Positions 58,210-64,000 of a stretch of 64,000 bases of DNA are shown here, in pieces. The stretch covers positions 55,188,282 through 55,252,281 of the forward strand of contig CM055098.1 of the NCBI GenBank assembly GCA_029204225.1, read 5' to 3'. The stretch comes from Diphasiastrum complanatum (taxonomy: Eukaryota > Streptophyta > Lycopodiopsida > Lycopodiales > Lycopodiaceae). The notes below the pieces were generated by a model. It did no database searches and was not told where the DNA came from. It worked only from the letters and a program-made list of their open reading frames with translations. Numbering within the stretch: the stretch's first letter is position 1; every line of letters begins with the position of its first letter. Both the position numbers and the translations under genes were made by a program.

Positions 58210-59464
58210 GATCAGTATAATATCATCAAACGTATGGCCATAAAACTGTTCTTAGTTGGATTGCCTAAAAACATCCGCCGTGAACTCAAACCATACGTCG
58301 TGACCTTTATGATCAACTTAAAGATGTGATGACCGATACTATCCGTGAGGAAGAAGAAGATTCCGACGATGACTTTGACCATTGTGAAAAGAAATCTAAG
58401 AATTTGGACCGTCTTAATCACCCGAAGTCTGACAATATTGCTCAATCTTCTAAACTTCTACATCAAATGGAAACCTGGCAAAAAGCTCAACAATCTCATA
58501 TATATAAACTCACTGCCGATTTCCAAATTGCCATGAAACAGATTGCTGAGAAATCATTTCCAACAAGGAAAAATGTTTGGTGTCCAATCTGCTCACAACA
58601 TCACACTGCTAATGAATGCCCTCAACTGCGAAACCATTTCCCAACAGACCCACCATCTATCGCGCTTACCGTCCGTATCCTCCACAATAGCATGTACCAT
58701 GAGCAAGGGTCTACCAACCACGAGCAACTGCACCAAATCAATACCCATCACCATGTCAACAGTTTGTCGTTAACCAACCTGCCCCACAAAACATTGTCCA
58801 TTATCTTGATCTGAATACCATCGATCCGACCACCTACTATGTGGAAGACAATACTCAACAGCAATACTCTACTGAAACGATTGCTTATTATACCTATGAT
58901 TCTAATGCTCAAACAGTGGATCCCAATGCCCAAGCTTACAATCCAAACCAAGATGTCTTTGTCGCACATCAACTACCCGCAATACGAGAATGTTTTATCT
59001 ATACAGGTAAACATCCTAGTATTCGCTGCCCAGATAAACTCCGTTTTCCTCCAGCTTGTGAAAACTGTGGTATTGGACATCGCGTAAAGGACTGCCCATC
59101 CCGATCTAAACTAGTTGCTCTTGTCTGTTCAGTGCAAGTAGAAACCTTACCCATCGAAACTCATCCTGCTTGGGTCTTGACTCGGACACAAACCCAACGC
59201 CAAGCCCCTACACTTGCATTCAGCAAAACTAAGCCGCAGGCTATTCCTCCAAGTGAAGATTCAACCCCGATAGTTTACCCTCATCCATTTGAAAAAATTC
59301 GGCTGTATCATCAGTATCGCCAACAAATCCACAATGCCGACCAACAATCTTCCACTTCCCATAAAGTACCTCATAAGCCCTTTGAAAGCAAAACTCTTGA
59401 AGGTACCGAAGTTTGGGGAGATTTACTACAAGCCAATGTCACTCTTCCATTCCATGTACTCTAG
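58210..59464 (+). pseudogene. gag: Gypsy gag of element G
   Basis: The first recognisable residues are MAIKLFLVGLPKNIRRELKP (in the frame from 58232) and YDQLKDVMTDTIREEEEDSD. Then come a Lys/Gln-rich stretch with KLLHQMETWQKAQQSHIYKL, a first Cys/His cluster, CPICSQHHTANECPQL, and, in the frame 58841-59464, IRCPDKLRFPPACENCGIGH with the zinc knuckle CENCGIGHRVKDC. Two frames overlap at 58800-58841, so a frameshift separates the two zinc clusters. Two Cys/His motifs some 140 residues apart are unusual for gag. Particle and RNA-binding role by family. Confidence 0.8.
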
Positions 59465-60060
59465 AAGCATGTTGGCCAGTGGAAACTAAAGATCCAATCC
59501 AATAACACCACCACTACTGACGATTTGCCTGAAATGCCCTTACATCTAACCAATCCACTCAGCGAACGAGGCAACATCAAAATCCCAGCTACCCATCATC
59601 AATCCCGTGAAGTTTTAGCAGTACTTGATGGTGGCTCCGGTGTCAATATCATTTTCACACCCCTCATGATATAATGGAATCTGAGAAACAAGCTAGCCAA
59701 ACCCACTTGTCAGCTTCAGATGGCTGATCAAAGTGTGGTCTGACCTATCGGTTTCCTTCCACATGTGCTGATCAAACTAGGAGGTCTCAAGTTTTATGTC
59801 GATCTCGTAGTACTTGATACTCCCAATAATGCCTATTCTTATGAATTACTACTTGGTTGCCCGTGGCTCACCAATGCATGAGTCGTTCATGACTGGAGCA
59901 AAGGCCGAGTCACTTTTGGAAATCGTGACAGTTCTGTCACCATTAATTCAACGAGTAAACTCAAACCTGCACGCATCCATGATGAAGGGTCCTCAACCAC
60001 CAATTCAGTATTTGAACCATACCAGTCCAGCCACAAAAAAAAGGTGATTATGTTAAATCT
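59465..60060 (+). pseudogene. Gypsy aspartic protease of element G
   Basis: After a stop at 59462 the same frame continues to REVLAVLDGGSGVNIIFTPL, with D-G-G as the active site (D-[ST]-G is usual), and after a stop to IGFLPHVLIKLGGLKFYVDL and VVLDTPNNAYSYELLLGCPW, the flap and the conserved ILLG-type C-terminal motif. VHDWSKGRVTFGNRDSSVTI ends it. Three or more stops. Confidence 0.75.
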
Positions 60061-60879
60061 AATGATATCATATACTGGAGTCACAGTCTAGCTACCATTG
60101 ATTGTGTGAATGCTGATTATAGTGCTCAACATTAGAATAATTGTACCTCTCCACTCCCGATCGATCACGACCATTTACCTGATATGGATACACCTATCAT
60201 CAATATCAATTTTATTGATATTTTTCCACACCATGATGAGTTACTAAATGTTGCATGGCTACCTACTAATGAATCAGATGATTTATTCATTGATGACGAG
60301 AATGTCTTACAAATTCATAATTGCCCAAAAGATTTAGACATTTCTGATATTCAGATCCTCAATTATATGGAGGCATTCCCACTTAGGACCTATCCGCAAC
60401 ATGCTTCCAAGGTGGAACTAGTTGCCAAGGTTGCAATTTAAAAGCCCGAGACAAAATTCTACCGTCCCAAATGCCCACACTATCCATGGGATCTCTGTGA
60501 ATAGGAGACCATCTTTCAAAGTGATGATGAGATCCTCTATGACGTACCAACCGTCCCTCATCCACACACCTCTCCATCACCAAAGCCTCAACCACGTGGT
60601 CATACTATGAAAGAGAAAATGAAAAAATCGCTTCAAATCCAACCGGTTGGTGACCTCACAATTGTTAGAGAAGTTCATGAGATTGCCTCTGTTCCTACAC
60701 CAGCCCCCGAACATTCCCAATCACCATCCCGACAGGAGAAAGGCAAGGCCCCCCTTGAATCTCCAGCTCATGATGTTCCTGCATACTTTAAGGACTATAC
60801 GATCTAGGATGTCACAATCCAATTACCCCAAGCTCAACGTGAGCCAACTGGTAATTCGGAGCTCATCTCAATTGCGAAC
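60061..60879 (+). other. Gypsy pol linker between protease and reverse transcriptase
   Basis: Open frames at 60184-60441 (acidic: DESDDLFIDDENVLQIHNCP) and 60607-60807 (Pro-rich, SPSRQEKGKAPL) show no enzyme motif. They fill the position of the variable linker seen in some Gypsy polyproteins. Confidence 0.5.
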
Positions 60880-61740
60880 AACACAGACGGCTTGAAAAGC
60901 TCCTGCGAAAATATCAACATGTCTTTGCATGGACCTATAAAGACATGAAAGGCATCTCACCCCAAGTAGCTGTGCATCGTATTCCGCTTAAACCGGGTGC
61001 GAGGCCCACTGCTAGTCGTCCATACAGATGCAATCCCACTCTATAAGGCCAAGATCACAAAAGAATTACAATGCGTCTTGATGCAGGATTTATCTATGAA
61101 ATCGAGCATATTGAGTGGGTCTCCTTGATTGTCATCGTTCCCAAGAAAAATGAAAAACTCCGAATATGTGTCGACTTTAAGAAACATAACGCCGTCACCA
61201 AACGTGATCAATTTCTATTACCTTTTGGAGAATCCATCTTAGAAAATCTAGCCGGAGATGAGGCTTATTCCTTCTTAGATGGCTTTAGCAAATACAATAT
61301 GATCCAAATCGCTGAAGAAGATCAACATAAAACCGCTTTTGCCACAAAATGGGGAACCTTCTGCTGGAAAGTCATGCCCTTTGGTCTTTGCAATGCTCCT
61401 AGCACCTTCCAACGTGTTATGTTAGCGGTTTTTTCTCAGCAGAGGGGTGATACCGTAGAGGTTTACTTGGATGATTTAGGAGCACATTCAGAATAAACAC
61501 GCCATCTGTCTGTGCTCAATTTTTTTTTTATCCAATGTCAACGCTTCGGCATCTCTCTTAGTCCTGAAAAATCCTAGATCTGGGTAGCACATGGTATTGT
61601 GTTAGGACATAGTACTTCCCAAAATGGAATTGCCACTAACCCTGAAAAGATCTTTATCATTCAAAATCTATCGGAACCGCGTACGATATGAGAAGTTTAC
61701 TCTTTCCTTGGCCATGCCAACTACTATTGGTGCTTTATTC
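60880..61740 (+). pseudogene. pol: Gypsy reverse transcriptase of element G
   Basis: The lead-in KYQHVFAWTYKDMKGISPQV and HRIPLKPGARPTASRPYR is followed by a stop at 61044-61046. RT continues EWVSLIVIVPKKNEKLRICV, YSFLDGFSKYNMIQIAEEDQ, KTAFATKWGTFCWKVMPFGL, CNAPSTFQRVM and VYLDDLGAHSE (polymerase site YLDD, residues after 61455). A stop at 61494 precedes the thumb: GISLSPEKS, then GIATNPEKIFIIQNLSEPRT. Each RT block is present; stops inactivate it. Confidence 0.88.
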
Positions 61741-62396
61741 TCGATTTCGCTAACAAAGCATGCTTAATCTGAACAACACGTCGCATTTAGTCAACTCAAA
61801 GAAGCCCTTACCAATGCACCCATCCTTCGGGCTCCTGATTATTCTGAAGAATTCCACGTGCATACCGATGCATCCAAGTATGCCATTGGAGCAGTGCTCA
61901 CCCAACCGGGAGAATTTAAAAAGGATTACCCAATCCGTTTTCTTAGAAGACAATTGATACCTGCTGAAGTCAATTATACCACTACCGAACGTGAAGCCTT
62001 GGCAATGGTATATGCGGTTCAGAAGTTTTGCCATTATCTTCTAGGAAAAGTTTTTGCGTTCTATACTGATCATCAAGCACTATTGTATCTCATCAACAAG
62101 ACCTGCACCACAAGCCGTATTACTAGATGGATCCTATTACTGCAAGAATTTGAGTTTAGGATAGTGGTTCGTAAGGGAGTTCAGCATTTTCTAGTAGACC
62201 ATTTATCCCGAATCCCTAATCTTCCTACCCCTGATCAAGGGGTCAACAATGATTTACCAGATGCAATCCTTTTCCAAGTTGACTCTACACCCATATGGGC
62301 TAACGAAATTACAGAATATTTAACTTCAGGACAAATGGATCATTCTCTAAACTTGAACAATGTGCGTTGGTCCTCAAAACTAAACCTTATATGTTA
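61741..62396 (+). pseudogene. pol: Gypsy RNase H of element G
   Basis: AFSQLKEALTNAPILRAPDY leads to HVHTDASKYAIGAVLTQPGE (first catalytic Asp), NYTTTEREALAMVYAVQKFC (Glu), FAFYTDHQALLYLINKTCTT (Asp) and ITRWILLLQEFEFRIVVRKG, ending VDHLSRIPN. The frame is open for 179 codons, 61858-62397, and looks the best preserved part of the element. Confidence 0.88.
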
Positions 62397-63545
62397 ATTG
62401 CAGGACAACTCTACAAGCAAGGGTTAGATGGAATCATCCGACGATGTCTTACTGAAGGTAAAATACCCTCTGCAATTTTCCTCACTCATGAAGGTATTGG
62501 TGCAGGCCATTTCTCTTCTGAAACAACTGCTAAAAAAATCCTCTTGGCCAGTTTTTGGTGGCCAACACTCTTCAAGGATATGCACAATTACACTAAGGCC
62601 TGTGATGTCCACCAACACACAAAACACATTCAAAAGACCGACTACATGCCTTTACACCCTGTAACCACTGATCAAGCTTTCCAGAAATGGGAGATTGATT
62701 ATGTCGGACCTATTAGTCCTGCTACTCGGCACACACAATCTCATTACATCATAGTAGCCACGGACTATTGTACCAAATGGGCTGAAGCAAGAGTTGTTCG
62801 CAATGCTGACGCTCGTTCTACTGCAAAATTTCTCTATGAACAGGTTATCGTTCGTTTCAGATGTCCTCTAGAGCTTATCAGTGATAGGGATACACATTTT
62901 CTTAACTCTGTCATAGATCTCCTTTCAAAATTTTTGTGGTACATCGCAAAAGTTCCCCATACTATCCACGCTACAATGGCCAGGCATAATCCACCCATAA
63001 AATCCTATGTGGAATTCTCACCAAAACCGTCGAATCCAGCCGATCTGATTGGGAACTCAAACTCCATGCTGCTCTATGGACTTATCGTACCACCACGAAG
63101 AGAGCTACAGGCTTAACTCCTTTCCAGCTAACATATGGCCAAGAAGTCGTTATGCCTGTGGAATTCCATATCCCCTCCCTTCGAGTAGCCTATAACCTTG
63201 AGCTTGATACTCAACAGAGTCTAGCAAACATGTTATTCCATCTGGAGCAACTATGTGAAACACGACGGATCAGCATCCATGCTCAACAAGTCCACAAACG
63301 ACGACAAAAAGTATGGCATGATCGATCATTGAAACTTAGAGACTTCCAGGTTGGAGATAAGGTCTTGTTATACCAGGCCAAAGCCTTCAAAGACAAATTG
63401 AAATTTTCTGGCCAGTCATTAAAAAATTATTTGCCTCTGGATATGTACAACTCCAGACCCTTCAAGGCGATATCCTCGACACTGTGGTCAATGGGAGCCG
63501 ACTGAGAAAGTACAATGAACCCTGTTTTTATCTTGATATGTATTA
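62367..63545 (+). pseudogene. pol: Gypsy integrase of element G
   Basis: The zinc domain reads HEGIGAGHFSSETTAKKILL, ASFWWPTLF and ACDVHQ; the second Cys of the HHCC set is His. The core has WEIDYVGPISPATRHTQSHY (first Asp), DYCTKWAEARVV and LELISDRDTHFLNSV (second Asp). After about residue 190 a frameshift removes the YYPQ...NGQ-x-E block with the catalytic Glu; the C-terminal part resumes at GLTPFQLTYGQEVVMPVEFH and KLRDFQVGDKVLLYQAK. The end, LQGDILDTVVNGSRLRKYNE, is in a third frame. Inactive. Confidence 0.85.
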
Positions 63546-64000
63546 GTTGTTTTCTTTCCTACTGTTCTTCTTTATTTTTTTATCGTCTGCCTGCCATTTC
63601 GACAAAATTTTTGCTATGCGTTCTTGTTCAAACCATCAAAATACTATCAAATCAGGTATACCAATAGTCTTCTCTGAGAAAATCACAAAAGCCATTAGTT
63701 TCAAAAGAATTGTTTCACATTTATAGTGCAAGATTCATTTTTGGCCTCCACAAATTCTGTCTCGGAGACAAAATTTTTTAAAAATAGAAAAAGTTAGTTT
63801 TTTCATTAGATATCCACTATCAGAATTGGTAGACAATTCGTTGGAGCTCAAAATGATTCCCACATTTTCTCTGCTATCTCTACAAATTCTGATCACACAA
63901 AATTTTGCACTGATAGACATAACGTTGCCTCAAAATTCGTGACTATCATTACCAAATCATGGACACCGAGGACGATTTTTGAGTGAAGTTGCAAATTTCT
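63546..64000. other. 3' region of element G, LTR not resolved
   Basis: AT-rich sequence with repeated GACAAAATTTTT-like strings and no open frame of note. The 3' LTR may start here or beyond the window. Confidence 0.35.

Larger units (their letters stand above)
58210..63550 (+). mobile_element. Ty3/Gypsy LTR retrotransposon (element G), 5'-truncated
   Basis: Plus-strand gag, protease, reverse transcriptase, RNase H and integrase follow in the Gypsy order (integrase last). The 5' LTR, PBS and gag start are missing, cut at about 58210 beside the LTR of element Q. No chromodomain was seen after integrase. The RNase H tail reads VDHLSRIPN rather than the common ADALSR, a feature shared with Athila/Tat-type elements; that placement is tentative. 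The 3' LTR is not evident before the window ends. Many stops and frameshifts. Confidence 0.88.

Overview
The window is plant nuclear DNA from a repeat-rich genome. The evidence is a nuclear-type tRNA-Gly gene, one spliced single-copy-looking gene with GT/AG introns (a p23 co-chaperone), and many Ty1/Copia and Ty3/Gypsy retrotransposons, most with primer-binding sites matching plant initiator tRNA-Met. A Helitron fragment, a CACTA tnp2 fragment and long (GA)n, (CT)n and (CA)n microsatellites are also present. The species cannot be fixed from the sequence; base composition is AT-rich and introns are long (up to 3.9 kb).

Layout. 1-5567: a minus-strand Helitron replicase fragment, split by a Copia element (1002-5459) with both LTRs, a 5-bp target duplication, PBS and PPT. 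This element has no reverse transcriptase and carries a long unrecognised reading frame instead. 5568-11584: mostly unassigned, with a (CT)n tract and a striking nested hairpin near 8.75 kb. 11585-19250: a nest. Gypsy scraps and a duplicated Copia gag lie beside a minus-strand Copia (12868-19250) that was split by a plus-strand Copia (13375-18065), which itself has internal deletions. 19250-22740: unassigned DNA, a (GA)n tract and the LTR plus gag start of another Copia. 23791-23862: tRNA-Gly(UCC). 24230-26300: an imperfect tandem duplication and unassigned DNA.

28003-34468 is the only convincing host protein gene: a six-exon, minus-strand p23/Sba1-type HSP90 co-chaperone of 168 residues. Its first intron holds a decayed repeat pair and its second intron a perfect inverted repeat. 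35528-45000: LTR debris, then a plus-strand Copia (37248-42279) inside a minus-strand Copia whose pre-integrase segment occurs on both sides.

46000-49450: a minus-strand Copia in which the pol genes after protease are replaced by about 2.2 kb of long, unrecognised frames. 49455-52165: a segment bounded by clusters of a GCGTGGATNNNCCACGC palindrome around a four-exon unknown gene. This looks like a DNA transposon with subterminal repeats and is the best candidate for something undescribed. 53537-53985: a CACTA tnp2 fragment. 54792-55700: a Gypsy 5' LTR on the minus strand. 56105-58200: a minus-strand Copia gag/protease remnant. 58210-63550: a plus-strand Gypsy element with gag, protease, reverse transcriptase, RNase H and integrase, all broken by stops and frameshifts.

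Almost every transposon frame is disrupted, so the window reads as old, nested heterochromatic DNA around one active-looking gene and one tRNA. All family calls rest on motifs read by eye; no database search was made.
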